Positions 46,693-56,493 of a DNA stretch of 64,000 nucleotides are shown here, one piece after another. A program made the position numbers and the translations under genes. Origin of the DNA: Hyphomonas sp. CY54-11-8 (GTDB lineage: Bacteria > Pseudomonadota > Alphaproteobacteria > Caulobacterales > Hyphomonadaceae); contig NZ_AWFD01000003.1 in NCBI RefSeq assembly GCF_000682735.1, positions 83,002-147,001 on the forward strand, given 5' to 3'. The notes beneath the pieces are model-generated. The model was not told the origin of the DNA and did not search any database. It saw nothing but the letters and a program-made list of their open reading frames with translations. Each line of letters opens with the position of its first letter. Within the stretch, counting starts at the first letter, position 1.

Positions 46693-47733
46693 CTACTTAG
46701 CCGCGGCGATCCGCTCGCGCGCGATCCGGTCCGCCACTTCATTGGTCGGGGTATCGTGAGCGAGCGCCTCGTCGAGGACTTCCCCCAGTGTCTCGACCAG
46801 CCGGGCGAGTTTCGCATCCACCCACTCGCGGGAATAGTTGCCGGAAATCTCTGCCGCGACATTGATGATGCCACCGCCATTGATAACATAGTCCGGCGCG
46901 TAGAGGATGCCTTTCCGGCGCAGCAACTCGCCCATTTCCGGCACGACCAGCTGGTTGTTGGCACCGCCGGCAATCGCCTTGAACCGGAAGCGTTCCAGCG
47001 TCTGCTCATTGACGACAGCGCCCAGGGCGCAAGGTGCGAAGATGTCAGCGCTGACATCGTAAATGGCGTCCGGTGCAACGATCCGTGCGCCGGTCCGTTT
47101 TGCGACTGCGTCCAATGCAGCTTTGTCGATATCGGTGATCACCAGCGTCGCGCCGGCTTTGGCCAGATGGTCACAGACATATCCGCCGACATGGCCGACA
47201 CCCTGAACGGCAACCGTCTTGCCGTTCAGGTCATCGCTACCGAAAGCGCGCTTTGCGGTTTCGAGAATGCCGAGGAATACGCCTTTCGCTGTGATAGGCG
47301 ACGGGTCGCCTGAGGCGGCTTCACCCTGATCGAGCCCGGCAACATAGGGTGTTTCCTCCCGCACGATCGCCATGTCCGCGACGCTGACGCCGACATCTTC
47401 GGCGGTGGTGTACAGGCCCTGCAGGCTGTTCACGGCCCGGCCGAATGCGCGGAACAGTTCCTGGGATTTGTCGGTGCGGGCATTGCCCCAGATTACGGCC
47501 TTGCCACCGCCGAGCGGAATGTCCGCCATGGCATTCTTGTAGCTCATGCCCTGGCTGAGGCGCAGGGCGTCCTTCAGCATGGCCTCGCCGGTATCGTAAT
47601 TCCACATCCGGCACCCGCCTGCTGCCGGCCCGCGCGCCGTGGAATGGACGGCAATAATCGCCTTCAGGCCGCTGTCTGCGTCGTGAAACAGGTGGACACC
47701 TTCATGGGCATCGTAGGAGGGGTGATCGAACAT
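46693..47733 (-). CDS. Leu/Phe/Val-type amino acid dehydrogenase
   Basis: 346-aa NAD-dependent oxidative deaminase. The substrate domain has GGCRMWNYDTGEAMLKDALRL and the catalytic lysine-bearing PLGGGKAVIWG; the Rossmann fold has VAVQGVGHVGGYVCDHLAKAG. This fits leucine or phenylalanine dehydrogenase rather than glutamate dehydrogenase in length and motif. I chose the ATG at 47733; an upstream ATG at 47754 adds 7 residues. It would feed branched-chain 2-oxoacids to acyl-CoA breakdown, consistent with the acyl-CoA dehydrogenases in this window. Confidence 0.88.
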   Translation of the reverse strand: MFDHPSYDAHEGVHLFHDADSGLKAIIAVHSTARGPAAGGCRMWNYDTGEAMLKDALRLSQGMSYKNAMADIPLGGGKAVIWGNARTDKSQELFRAFGRAVNSLQGLYTTAEDVGVSVADMAIVREETPYVAGLDQGEAASGDPSPITAKGVFLGILETAKRAFGSDDLNGKTVAVQGVGHVGGYVCDHLAKAGATLVITDIDKAALDAVAKRTGARIVAPDAIYDVSADIFAPCALGAVVNEQTLERFRFKAIAGGANNQLVVPEMGELLRRKGILYAPDYVINGGGIINVAAEISGNYSREWVDAKLARLVETLGEVLDEALAHDTPTNEVADRIARERIAAAK

Positions 47734-48013
47734 GACGCTTCCGGGTGGCTGCAATTAGATACAAATGTAACGAAGACGCCCGGCTTTAGAGATCGCTTTC
47801 CCTTCGGTCAATCACAGGGCCCACCCGAATCCGGCTGATGCGGTCCGCTCTGGCGCAGTTAATGCAGGCAACGTAGGATTTGCCTGCTGACCGGACATAT
47901 GGCTGATGACCCGATCGAACCTGATGATTCTGCTGCTCGCCGCGTGCCCGGCACCCGCCGGGGCGCCGTGTTGACGTCTTCGCAGCTTTTCCCGGCTATG
48001 GTTACCGCCTGAC

Positions 48014-49468
48014 ATGCAGCTGCGCCCGCTACTCCTTGCCATCGGCATTATGACCGTGCTCCTGGGCGTGGCCATGCTGCCGTGCGCGCTGATCGACTGG
48101 GCCGACAAGCGCCCGGAAGCCTATGTGTTCTCGGTCTCCTCCTTTGGTGCCGTGTTCATCGGCACATGCCTGTGGGTGCTGGCACGCGGGGAGGTGGAGC
48201 GGACCGGACAGCGCGAAGGCTTCCTGTTGACCGTCCTCGTCTGGACCGCACTGCCGGCCGTTGCCGCCATCCCGTTCGTCGCGTCCGGCATGAGCTTCAC
48301 CGACGCCATGTTCGAAAGTGTCTCCGGTCTGACCACGACCGGCGCAACCGTGATGACGGGGCTCGACTCCCAGCCGCGCGGCCTGTTGCTGTGGCGTTCG
48401 ATCATCCAGTGGTTCGGCGGCATCGGCATCATCGTGACCGCGATCGCTATCCTGCCGCAACTGCGCGTCGGCGGGATGCAGCTCTTCCAGCTGGAGAACT
48501 CGGATCGGTCCGGCAAGTTCCTGCCGCGCGTGACCGATATCGCGACCTATCTGGGCCTGACCTACCTCATCATCTCGCTGACCTGTGCGCTGGTTTACTA
48601 TCTCTGCGGCATGAGCTGGTTCGACGCGATCTGCCACGCCATGACCACGATGTCGGCGGGCGGTTACTCCACGCACGACGCCTCGTTCGGCTATTTCAAC
48701 GATACGCCAGCGGCCTATGCAGCGACCTTCTTCATGTTCGTCGCCGGCCTGCCGTTCAGCCTTCTGGCCATGCTTCTGCTGCAAGGCCGGATCATGCCGA
48801 TGCTGAGCGATCCGCAGCCGCGGCTCTATGCGGGCATCGCGTTCGTCCTCGCCAGCATCATTGTCATCTATCACGAGGCGGTCGTGGACCCGCCGATCTT
48901 CGACCACGTGTTCCACGGCTTCAAGGAAGCCCTGTTCAACATCATCTCGGTCATGACGGGGACGGGGTATGCCTCTGCGCCCTATGACACCTGGGGCACG
49001 CCGGTGATGGCGATCTTCCTGGGGGCGACTTTTGTCGGCGGTTGTGCCGGGTCTGCCGCCTGCGGTCTCAAGATGTTCCGTCTGGAGATCGCCTCCAAAG
49101 CCATGCTCGCTTATTCGCGCCGCATGGTTCAGCCGCACCGCCGGGCGCCGATCAAGTATGGCGGCAAGAATGTCGATGAAGACACACTGCAGTCGGTCAT
49201 GGTCTTCATGTTTCTCTACTTCGCGACCTTCCTGATCTCGGCCGCCCTGTTGGGCCTGGACGGGCTGGATCCTCTGACCGCGATATCGGGTGCGGCGACG
49301 ACGGTATCGAATGTCGGCCCCGGCCTTGGTCCGATCAACGGACCGTCCGGCACGTTCCAGGATTTCTCCGACTTCGCCACCTGGGTCTGCACGATCAACA
49401 TGCTGCTCGGGCGGCTGGAATTCGTGGTCGTCTTCGTGGTGCTGACCCGCCGCTTCTGGCGCGGGTAA
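48014..49468 (+). CDS. trkH: TrkH family potassium uptake protein
   Basis: 484-aa membrane protein, the pore subunit of Trk potassium uptake. The four selectivity-filter segments are visible as variants of SGLTTTGATVM, MTTMSAGGYSTHD, SVMTGTGYAS and GAATTVSNVGPGLG. It needs a cytoplasmic TrkA partner, which is not in this window. It converges with the following gene with 12 bases between stops. Confidence 0.94.
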   Translation: MQLRPLLLAIGIMTVLLGVAMLPCALIDWADKRPEAYVFSVSSFGAVFIGTCLWVLARGEVERTGQREGFLLTVLVWTALPAVAAIPFVASGMSFTDAMFESVSGLTTTGATVMTGLDSQPRGLLLWRSIIQWFGGIGIIVTAIAILPQLRVGGMQLFQLENSDRSGKFLPRVTDIATYLGLTYLIISLTCALVYYLCGMSWFDAICHAMTTMSAGGYSTHDASFGYFNDTPAAYAATFFMFVAGLPFSLLAMLLLQGRIMPMLSDPQPRLYAGIAFVLASIIVIYHEAVVDPPIFDHVFHGFKEALFNIISVMTGTGYASAPYDTWGTPVMAIFLGATFVGGCAGSAACGLKMFRLEIASKAMLAYSRRMVQPHRRAPIKYGGKNVDEDTLQSVMVFMFLYFATFLISAALLGLDGLDPLTAISGAATTVSNVGPGLGPINGPSGTFQDFSDFATWVCTINMLLGRLEFVVVFVVLTRRFWRG

Positions 49469-49480
49469 TCCGGTTACAGA

Positions 49481-50983
49481 TCAGTTCCAGGGATTGAAGC
49501 GCCGGGCGGGGCGTGCGGGCTGGGCCCCTTCGGATTCCGGCCCGGATTTTTCGACAGGCGCCTGAGGTTCCGGTGTTGCCGACGTCGTTTCAGAGACTGC
49601 GGGCAAGGGCTCGGCCGGTATACCCGGCTTCAGGTCAGCTTCCGTGAAGCCAAACTCTGCATCCTGTTCCATCCGCCACTCCTGCGTCGGATCAGGTTCC
49701 GCTTCCTCAGGCATGTCATCCGGCAGGTCGACGGTCCCATCGATCAGCTCGCGTTCGGCTGGCTCCGCAGCGGCGGCCGGTGCGCGCGGCTCTGTGCGGT
49801 GCGCGGCATGCGTCGACCCGAGACCAAAACCCGATGTAATGCCCGACAGGCTGAAGCTGCGCGGCGCTTCAGGTTCTGGTTCTGGAGCGGACTCTTGGTC
49901 CGCTGCCGTTTCAGCGGCGGGCTCAGGTACAGGTTCCGGAGCTGGCTCGGGCGCGGCTTCTGTTTCTGTAGAACGGTAACGGCTGAGATCGCTCATGCTG
50001 CCGGAAAATATGCCTGAACCGAATACGGGGGCGGGCCGCTGAGCAGGGGCGGCCGGATCTTCAGCGGGGGCATCCGGCTCGGCGGCAGGTGTATCGTCTT
50101 CGGCGCCAGCATTCCTGATTGATTCCCAGACATCATTCTCGCCGCCGAAGGGCTCTTCGGTCGCGAGCGCTTCCTCAGCGGCTTCGGTCACAGTGTCCTC
50201 GACCGCTGGTGGAGGCTCCGGTGCGGCCGGCGCTTCGAACTCCGCGGCAACCGCATAGGTGCGGGCGGTGTCTTCCGACCCTGCGAAGGGCGCGTAGGGC
50301 TCGGTTTCGGCAACAGGTTCCGGTTCGAGGACGGGTGTGACATCTTCTGCAGGTGCTTCTGCGGCGGCCGGCATTGCGGGTGCTTCCACAACGGGTTCCG
50401 GCACAGGCTCTGGCGCAACATCCAATTCGGTTTCTTCCGCCACCCGCGTCGCCGGGGGCGGCGCCGTATTCACCTGGTCGGCCATTGCCGCGATGGCGGC
50501 CTGCATGTCGGCCTGGCCTTCATATTCCGGCTCGGGCAGTTCGTGCTCTTCGAGCGGGTAGGAGTCATCGCCGCCATCTTCCGGATGCTCGAAGCTTTCC
50601 GGCTTGCTCAGGGGCGCTGACGTCTCGGTCTCCGTCTCGTCTTCCGTATCCGCCTCGTCCAGGCTGCTCAGCAAGGCAGAGATCGCCTTCTCGGCGCCGC
50701 GCGCATGGCGGTGCGCTTCGCGGTACAGGTCTTCGACGAACTCGGCGTAAGGCCGCCCATCCACATCGGTTTCGCCTGCGAAATCCTCCGGCGAACAGGT
50801 CTCTATTTCCCGGCCCAGCGTGTCGGTCAGCAAGAGGGAGTGCGGCGCAGCCGTCAGCGTCACACGATACCCTTCGGTGTCGTGCTTGATCGAGCCATTG
50901 TCGCTTTCTTCCCAGCTGACCCGCTGTTTGCGGGTCATCTCATCGAGCTTGTCGATCAGGCGTTTGGTCGAAGCATGCAACAT
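49481..50983 (-). CDS. Large disordered Pro/Glu/Ala-rich protein
   Basis: 500 aa. The first 110 residues look folded (TRKQRVSWEESDNGSIKHD, VDGRPYAEFVEDLYREAHR). The rest is a long acidic, Pro/Ala/Glu-rich region with repeated PEPVPEP-like runs, including AEPDAPAEDPAAPAQRPAP and ETEAAPEPAPEPVPEPAAE. The protein ends in a distinct short motif, PARRFNPWN. No known family. The layout suggests an adaptor with a folded head, a flexible linker and a C-terminal docking peptide, but that is inference. Confidence 0.8.
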   Translation of the reverse strand: MLHASTKRLIDKLDEMTRKQRVSWEESDNGSIKHDTEGYRVTLTAAPHSLLLTDTLGREIETCSPEDFAGETDVDGRPYAEFVEDLYREAHRHARGAEKAISALLSSLDEADTEDETETETSAPLSKPESFEHPEDGGDDSYPLEEHELPEPEYEGQADMQAAIAAMADQVNTAPPPATRVAEETELDVAPEPVPEPVVEAPAMPAAAEAPAEDVTPVLEPEPVAETEPYAPFAGSEDTARTYAVAAEFEAPAAPEPPPAVEDTVTEAAEEALATEEPFGGENDVWESIRNAGAEDDTPAAEPDAPAEDPAAPAQRPAPVFGSGIFSGSMSDLSRYRSTETEAAPEPAPEPVPEPAAETAADQESAPEPEPEAPRSFSLSGITSGFGLGSTHAAHRTEPRAPAAAAEPAERELIDGTVDLPDDMPEEAEPDPTQEWRMEQDAEFGFTEADLKPGIPAEPLPAVSETTSATPEPQAPVEKSGPESEGAQPARPARRFNPWN

Positions 50984-51180
50984 TCCGGGGTGTCTCCCGT
51001 TTTCCTGTCCGGAGCCTACCAGTTAGCCGGTGCAGGCCGATTGTTCAAATGCTGCATCAAGAATCGGGCCAGGAAACTCAGCCTGTGATGGCTGCGCTGG
51101 CAAGTGGTACCGGAACGGGCCAGGTACGACGCCCGGTTGTGCCTTTCCAGGCCAGATCGAACCGCGCCGGGAAGCGGTGT

Positions 51181-51879
51181 CTACTGCTCCGCCTTCACGC
51201 GGGCGATGTCTTTCAGGAAGTCCTTGACCGGCTCGCCCCCCGCCGCGGAGAATTCGCTGCGATAGCCCTTCACAACCCCATCGGGTGAGACGAGCAGGTA
51301 GGAGGGGGTCCAGCCGATCTTCAGCGCGCTGCGCAGGCTGGTGTCCGTGTCGATCACGACCGGATAGGAATAGCCCTTCTCGGCGAAGTAGGCGTCGACA
51401 GAGCCGTACTTCTTGTACATCTCTTCCGGTGTCGTTCGTGCGGCGCTGGCCGGGACGTGGATGGAGAGGAAATCGAGATCCGGATCCTGGTTGATGGCTC
51501 TGGACAGCGCGGCGACGTAAGGCCCGTCCGCCAGGCAGTCGCTGCACCACAGGCCCCAGACATCGATCACCGTCCAGTTTGTGAGTTCGCTGGAATCGAA
51601 GGTCGATCCGTCGAGCATCGTGCCGGTGATATGCGGCAGCTGCTCGCCCAGGAGCGCATATTCATACGGCCGGCCATAATCATCGCGGCGGAGGCTGCCA
51701 TCATCGGCCAGGGGTAGGGGATTGGCCGTGATGAAGCCGGTCGCGTCGGCGGGCAGGATGGACTCTGCATCCGTCGCGGCTGTCGCCGTATCGGCCGGGG
51801 CTTTCGCATTCTCGCTCGCTGGGCTGCAGGCGCTCACAAGTGAGATCAGGGCGGCGGCGGAGAGAAAAGTTCGGATCAT
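51181..51879 (-). CDS. Thioredoxin-like (TlpA/redoxin) lipoprotein
   Basis: 232-aa exported protein. The signal peptide ends in LVSAC, a lipobox with Cys18. The thioredoxin-like active site is WCSDC (111-115) in VIDVWGLWCSDCLADGPY, with GTMLDGSTFDSSELTNW before it, typical of periplasmic thiol-disulfide proteins. WCSDC is an uncommon CXXC pair. I chose the ATG at 51879, where the signal peptide begins; an ATG at 51900 is also possible. Its partner cannot be told. Confidence 0.87.
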   Translation of the reverse strand: MIRTFLSAAALISLVSACSPASENAKAPADTATAATDAESILPADATGFITANPLPLADDGSLRRDDYGRPYEYALLGEQLPHITGTMLDGSTFDSSELTNWTVIDVWGLWCSDCLADGPYVAALSRAINQDPDLDFLSIHVPASAARTTPEEMYKKYGSVDAYFAEKGYSYPVVIDTDTSLRSALKIGWTPSYLLVSPDGVVKGYRSEFSAAGGEPVKDFLKDIARVKAEQ

Positions 51880-51989
51880 TCGGGCAGTTCCTTCGAGCAT
51901 TTCCAGCTACCTAGTGATGATTGCCCAGACCCGGAACTAAGGAGAACGATGAGGAAAGCTATTCACAGAAGATGCAACAGAACGCGGGA

Positions 51990-53159
51990 TCAGAAGTCGA
52001 ACTGCATCCTCAGGCTGATGCCGGTGACATCTTCCGATGCCCCACCTGCCAGCAGGTAGGTGGTGAAAGCCGGGGCGAGCCCGAAGGACGTCGACCCCAG
52101 ATCCGCCTCGGATCGGTACAGGTTTATTCCTGCGTGGACATACGGGGTGGCAAACCAGTCCGCTGCGATCGTGAATGTGTTCAGCTCCCCGCCATCTGCG
52201 GCACTGTCCGACAGGTCCAGCCGGTCCGCCCGGGCGGCGAGGACCAGTGCGCCGGAGCCGCCCGCCGTCACAGGCCGGTAGACCTCGGGCCGGTCGAATC
52301 TGTTATGCTCATAGGTCCGGTGGCCGCCGAACACATAGCCGGCTTCGGTGTAGCCGCCGGTATAAGTTGCATCCGCTCCCGCAGATCCGTTTGCCTGCAG
52401 CTGGCCATATTCGCCAGCCAGCCAGAAGGAGCGGTGGATCCAGGCCGCTTCGACTCCGCCGAACAGGTCGTCGCTGGCAAATCTGGGAGTCGCAATAATC
52501 GCTCTGGCTTCATGCGAAACCGGGCGCTGCCGGTAGCGGAAGTCTGCGTCCCCCGCTTCGCGCCAACGCAACGACATTCCAAAATGCAGCAATTCGGTAT
52601 CGGTCAAGATGGGGGTGAACACGTACCGGGCCGCCGCCACATGACCGCCTGAGAAAGCTGTATCATTGGCATTATCGGCAAAAACACCGGCATAAACAGA
52701 ATGGCGGGGTCCATTGCGCTCCAGCTGGACGCCCACGCGCCGGTCGAACTCGAATGCGTCGGTGAACGCCGCGCGCTCATAAAAGACCAGGAAGCGTCCG
52801 GAAGTCTGCTCGTCCAGCGAGTTCCTAGTCTTGAACTGCCCGGCCCGCACATCCCAGCCTGACTTGCCCAGTGCCTGTTTAATGTAGGCGTCGGTAATTT
52901 CGATATCGCTATCATTGTTGAGAGCCAGCTCCACTCTCAGCTTGGTGCGGTCGCTCCTGAGATCCAGTCCGATGCGGCCCGTCCGAAGCTCGCCACGGTC
53001 ATGGTCAAATCCCGACTCGTCACCGCTTGATCGCGTATAGTCATACTGAAGTCGCCCGAAGACCTGACGCTCCCAGTCCTCGGCAATTGCTGTCGATGGC
53101 AGGAGGGCCAGCGCCAGGAGAGCGGTCGTGCTGGTACGCGAGAGGGATTTGAGAAGCAC
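51990..53159 (-). CDS. OprO/OprP family outer-membrane porin
   Basis: About 389 aa. The signal peptide ends near SRTSTTALLALALLPSTAIA. The mature part starts EDWERQVFGRLQYDYTRS and has beta-strand segments rich in aromatic residues (YAGVFADNANDT, AAWIHRSFWLAGEYGQLQ), ending in QFDF, whose C-terminal Phe is the outer-membrane insertion signal. Related proteins form phosphate- or polyphosphate-selective channels. I chose the GTG at 53159, with GGAGAG 6 bases upstream; the frame also opens at TTG 53183. Confidence 0.88.
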   Translation of the reverse strand: MLLKSLSRTSTTALLALALLPSTAIAEDWERQVFGRLQYDYTRSSGDESGFDHDRGELRTGRIGLDLRSDRTKLRVELALNNDSDIEITDAYIKQALGKSGWDVRAGQFKTRNSLDEQTSGRFLVFYERAAFTDAFEFDRRVGVQLERNGPRHSVYAGVFADNANDTAFSGGHVAAARYVFTPILTDTELLHFGMSLRWREAGDADFRYRQRPVSHEARAIIATPRFASDDLFGGVEAAWIHRSFWLAGEYGQLQANGSAGADATYTGGYTEAGYVFGGHRTYEHNRFDRPEVYRPVTAGGSGALVLAARADRLDLSDSAADGGELNTFTIAADWFATPYVHAGINLYRSEADLGSTSFGLAPAFTTYLLAGGASEDVTGISLRMQFDF

Positions 53160-53247
53160 CGGGAATCTCTCCGCGACATACAAAATAGCGCAGGAGATAT
53201 AGAGTTTATGTGACAGTTAAACTCAAGTTTGATGACGCTAATGTTAC

Positions 53248-53276
53248 AAAAAAGCCCCGGCAAATGCCGGGGCTTT
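53248..53276 (-). terminator. Rho-independent terminator of the thiolase gene
   Basis: On the - strand GCCCCGGC / GCCGGGGC form a perfect 8-bp stem with a 4-base loop, followed by TTTTTT. It begins about 26 bases after the thiolase stop and separates it from the porin promoter. Confidence 0.92.
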
Positions 53277-53299
53277 CCTGTTTCTGTAGCCGCTATGGC

Positions 53300-54508
53300 T
53301 TAGCTGTAGATCTCGAACAGGCCGGCAGCGCCCTGACCACCGCCGATACACATCGTGACGACGCCCCATTTTGCGCCGCGGCGCTGGCCTTCCATCAGGA
53401 TGGAGCCGGTGCAGCGGGCGCCGGTCATACCGAACGGGTGGCCGATGGAGATCGAGCCGCCGTTCACATTGTATTTCGCCGGGTCGATGCCCAGGCGGTC
53501 GCGCGAATAAAGGCACTGCGACGCGAAGGCTTCGTTCAGTTCCCACAGGTCGATGTCGTCGACCTTGAGGCCATGACGTTCCAGCAGACGCGGCACGGCG
53601 AAGACCGGGCCGATGCCCATTTCATCCGGATCGCAACCGGCGACGTTGAAGCCGACGAAGCGGCCGAGCGGCTTGAGGCCGCGTTTTGCGGCTTCCTGGG
53701 CTTCCATCACCACGACAGCGGCAGCGCCATCGGACAGCTGCGATGCGTTACCGGCGGTGATGTACTTGCCTTCCTTGACGACCATGCCGCCCGAGAGGAC
53801 AGGCTTCAGGCCAGCGAGGGATTCTGCGGTCGTGCCCGGACGGTTACAGTCGTCGCGGTCAACGACGACTTCCTGGAAGGTCTCTTCGCCCGTTTCCTTG
53901 TTGACGAGTTTCATCCGCGTCTTCAGCGGAACGATCTCTTCAGCCATGTGGCCGCTTTCCTGGAAGGCGGCGGTGCGCTTCTGGGATTCAGCGGAGTACT
54001 CGTCCTGGTATTCGCGGCTGACGTTGTATCGGTCAGCAACGATTTCGGCGGTTTCGATCATCGACATCCAGACGGCCGGCCATTTTTCGTACAGGCCTTC
54101 TTCCACGATGCGGTAGCGGTTGGTCTTGCCGGAATGGGCAACCAGCGACAGGCTTTCGACACCGCCGCCAACAGCCACCGGTGCGCCTTCGTTGATAACG
54201 GTGTGCGCAGCATTGGCGATCGCCTGCAGGCCCGAGGAGCAGAAGCGGTTGATGGTGGCGCCTGCGGTCGAGGAAGGGCAGCCGGCGGCCAGCGCGATGT
54301 TGCGGGCGACGTTCATGCCCGTTGCGCCTTCCGGCTGGGCGGAGCCGAAGAACACGTCTTCCACGGCGGCGGCTTCCACGCCAGCACGCTCAAGCGCGGC
54401 CGACATGACATGGCCACCCATGACGATTGGGTGGGTGTCATTGAGACCTCCACGGTGGGTCTTGGTCATGCCCGTACGGGCGTAAGATACGATAACGGCT
54501 TCACGCAT
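53300..54508 (-). CDS. Acetyl-CoA acyltransferase (thiolase)
   Basis: 402-aa thiolase. The acyl-accepting Cys90 lies in NRFCSSGLQAI; the general-base His is in SIGHPFGMTGAR and the second Cys in MCIGGGQGAAG near the end. It cleaves 3-oxoacyl-CoA in beta-oxidation, or condenses acetyl-CoA. It has its own terminator downstream and about 200 bases of upstream region. The acyl-CoA dehydrogenases elsewhere in the window fit the same pathway. Confidence 0.93.
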   Translation of the reverse strand: MREAVIVSYARTGMTKTHRGGLNDTHPIVMGGHVMSAALERAGVEAAAVEDVFFGSAQPEGATGMNVARNIALAAGCPSSTAGATINRFCSSGLQAIANAAHTVINEGAPVAVGGGVESLSLVAHSGKTNRYRIVEEGLYEKWPAVWMSMIETAEIVADRYNVSREYQDEYSAESQKRTAAFQESGHMAEEIVPLKTRMKLVNKETGEETFQEVVVDRDDCNRPGTTAESLAGLKPVLSGGMVVKEGKYITAGNASQLSDGAAAVVVMEAQEAAKRGLKPLGRFVGFNVAGCDPDEMGIGPVFAVPRLLERHGLKVDDIDLWELNEAFASQCLYSRDRLGIDPAKYNVNGGSISIGHPFGMTGARCTGSILMEGQRRGAKWGVVTMCIGGGQGAAGLFEIYS

Positions 54509-54663
54509 GGATTTCCCTCCAAGGACTGCAGTGATTGTTGCGGTGCACCCTACTGGCCCAATGAAAGGAACGCCAGCCCTTCCGTTCGCGTAAACGGCAT
54601 GAAATCACGGCAAATTTTGCCCCGATAACGCGCCGGTGAGGTGTCAATGAGGGACAGGAATGC

Positions 54664-54693
54664 AAAAAAGCGCCGCCTGGGGGCAGGCGGCGC
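54664..54693 (-). terminator. Rho-independent terminator of pckA
   Basis: On the - strand, GCGCCGCCTG / CAGGCGGCGC form a perfect 10-bp stem with a 4-base loop, followed by TTTTTT. It starts about 26 bases after the pckA stop. Confidence 0.93.
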
Positions 54694-54719
54694 TCAATTT
54701 CAGATAGGTCGGATCAGGC

Positions 54720-56312
54720 TCAGACCGTGACTTTTGCCTTCGGTGCGGCGGCCTTCACGGCATCGTCCACATAGCTTTCGAACTTGGCGAAGTTCTCAAC
54801 GAACATGTCGGCCAGTTTGGCGGCCTGCTTGTCAAAGGCAGCGACGTCGGTCCAGGTCGAACGCGGATCGAGGATCTTCGCATCCACGCCCGGCACGTTT
54901 TCCGGAACCAGGAAGCCGAAGGTTTCGTCTTCGCGGAAGCTGGCGCTGTTCAGCGAGCCGTCGAGGGCGGCGTTGAGCAATGCGCGGGTTGCCTTGATCG
55001 GCATGCGGTGGCCGGTGCCGTACGGGCCGCCGGTCCAGCCGGTGGAGACCAGCCAGCAGTTCACATCGTACTTGCCGATCAGTTCGCGCAGCAGGTTTCC
55101 GTATTCGGACGGATGGCGCGGCATGAACGGGCCGCCGAAGCAGGTGGAGAAGGTCGCCGTCGGTTCGGTGACGCCTTTCTCGGTGCCGGCAACCTTGGCG
55201 GTGTAGCCGGACAGGAAGTGGTACATCGCCTGGGCCGGTGTCAGCTTGGCGATTGGCGGCAGGACGCCGAAGGCATCTGCCGTCAGCATGATGAGGTTTT
55301 TCGGCTGGCCGCAGCGGCCGGACAGGGACGCGTTCGGAATGGCCGAAATCGGATAGGCGCCGCGGGAGTTCTCGGCGAGCGTCGCATCGTCGAGGTCAAG
55401 CTGGCGGGTGTCGGCGTCCATCACGACGTTTTCGAGGACGGTGCCCCACTGCTTTGTCGTGGCGAAGATTTCCGGTTCAGCTTCTTCCGACAGCTTGATC
55501 ATCTTGGCGTAGCAGCCGCCTTCGAAATTGAAGAGGCCGTTTTCCGACCAGCCATGCTCGTCGTCGCCGATCAGGATACGGCTGGCGTCGGCCGACAGGG
55601 TCGTCTTGCCGGTGCCCGACAGGCCGAAGAAGATGGCGGCATCATCGTCCGGCGAAGTGTTCACCGAGCAGTGCATCGGCATGACCTTCTTGGCCGGCAG
55701 GTAATAGTTGAGCGCCGTGAAGACGGACTTCTTGGTCTCGCCGGCGTAGGACGTGCCGCCGATCAGGACCATGCGCTTGGCAAAGTTCACCGCGATCACG
55801 GTTTCGGAGCGGCAGCCATGGCGTGCCGGATCGGCGCGGAAGCTCGGGCAGTTAATGATCGTGAATTGCGATTCGAAGTTCTCGTACTCGCCGGCTTCCG
55901 GAATCCGCAGCAGGTGGCGGATGAACAGGGAGTGCCAGGCGTATTCGGTGACCACGGTCACCGGCAGGCGATGGGACAGGTCCGCGCCGCCGAACAGTTC
56001 CTGTGCGAACACGTCCTTGTCGGCGAGGTGGGCTTTGAAATCTTCGAAGAGGGCGTCGAACTGCGCCGGCGTCATCGAGGCGTTATTGTCCCACCACACA
56101 GTGTTTTCTGTGGTTTCGTCACGGACAGTGAACTTGTCTTTGGCGGATCGGCCGGTGTGTTGTCCGGTTTCCACAACAAGAGGGCCGCCCTCAGCGACAC
56201 GTGCTTCGCCCGTTGCAACGGAGGTCTCGTAGAGACGTGCTTCGTTCCAGTTTTTGCGGACGGATTTTGGCTGAATCCCCAGTTCTCCAAGGATCGCTAC
56301 AGTATCGCTCAT
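54720..56312 (-). CDS. pckA: ATP-dependent phosphoenolpyruvate carboxykinase
   Basis: 530-aa enzyme that converts oxaloacetate and ATP to PEP and CO2 in gluconeogenesis. It has the kinase P-loop [13 protein letters not shown], the substrate-site [12 protein letters not shown] and [21 protein letters not shown], and [11 protein letters not shown]. The length is normal. It ends in a strong terminator. The ChvG/ChvI two-component genes that often neighbour pckA in Rhizobiales are not in the adjacent 60 kb of this window. Confidence 0.96.
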   Translation of the reverse strand: MSDTVAILGELGIQPKSVRKNWNEARLYETSVATGEARVAEGGPLVVETGQHTGRSAKDKFTVRDETTENTVWWDNNASMTPAQFDALFEDFKAHLADKDVFAQELFGGADLSHRLPVTVVTEYAWHSLFIRHLLRIPEAGEYENFESQFTIINCPSFRADPARHGCRSETVIAVNFAKRMVLIGGTSYAGETKKSVFTALNYYLPAKKVMPMHCSVNTSPDDDAAIFFGLSGTGKTTLSADASRILIGDDEHGWSENGLFNFEGGCYAKMIKLSEEAEPEIFATTKQWGTVLENVVMDADTRQLDLDDATLAENSRGAYPISAIPNASLSGRCGQPKNLIMLTADAFGVLPPIAKLTPAQAMYHFLSGYTAKVAGTEKGVTEPTATFSTCFGGPFMPRHPSEYGNLLRELIGKYDVNCWLVSTGWTGGPYGTGHRMPIKATRALLNAALDGSLNSASFREDETFGFLVPENVPGVDAKILDPRSTWTDVAAFDKQAAKLADMFVENFAKFESYVDDAVKAAAPKAKVTV

Positions 56313-56493
56313 TTTAGCCTCTGTTCCTGCCTTTTAATGCTGTTTCCCCAGCGCATTTCGTGCGCTCGTTTGGCTCACCCGTCCAAAATTTGCAACATTT
56401 GTGCCCAATACGGAACCGGTAGTTTCATATATTTTCATGCAGGTTCGCTTCGGCACGGCGGATTGGCGCCAACGTCCCGGAATCGAACACAAT

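Noticed and set aside
47906..47974. 22-codon frame with a lipobox-like LLAAC before trkH
   Set aside because: Too short, without a convincing ribosome-binding site; the pattern is common by chance.
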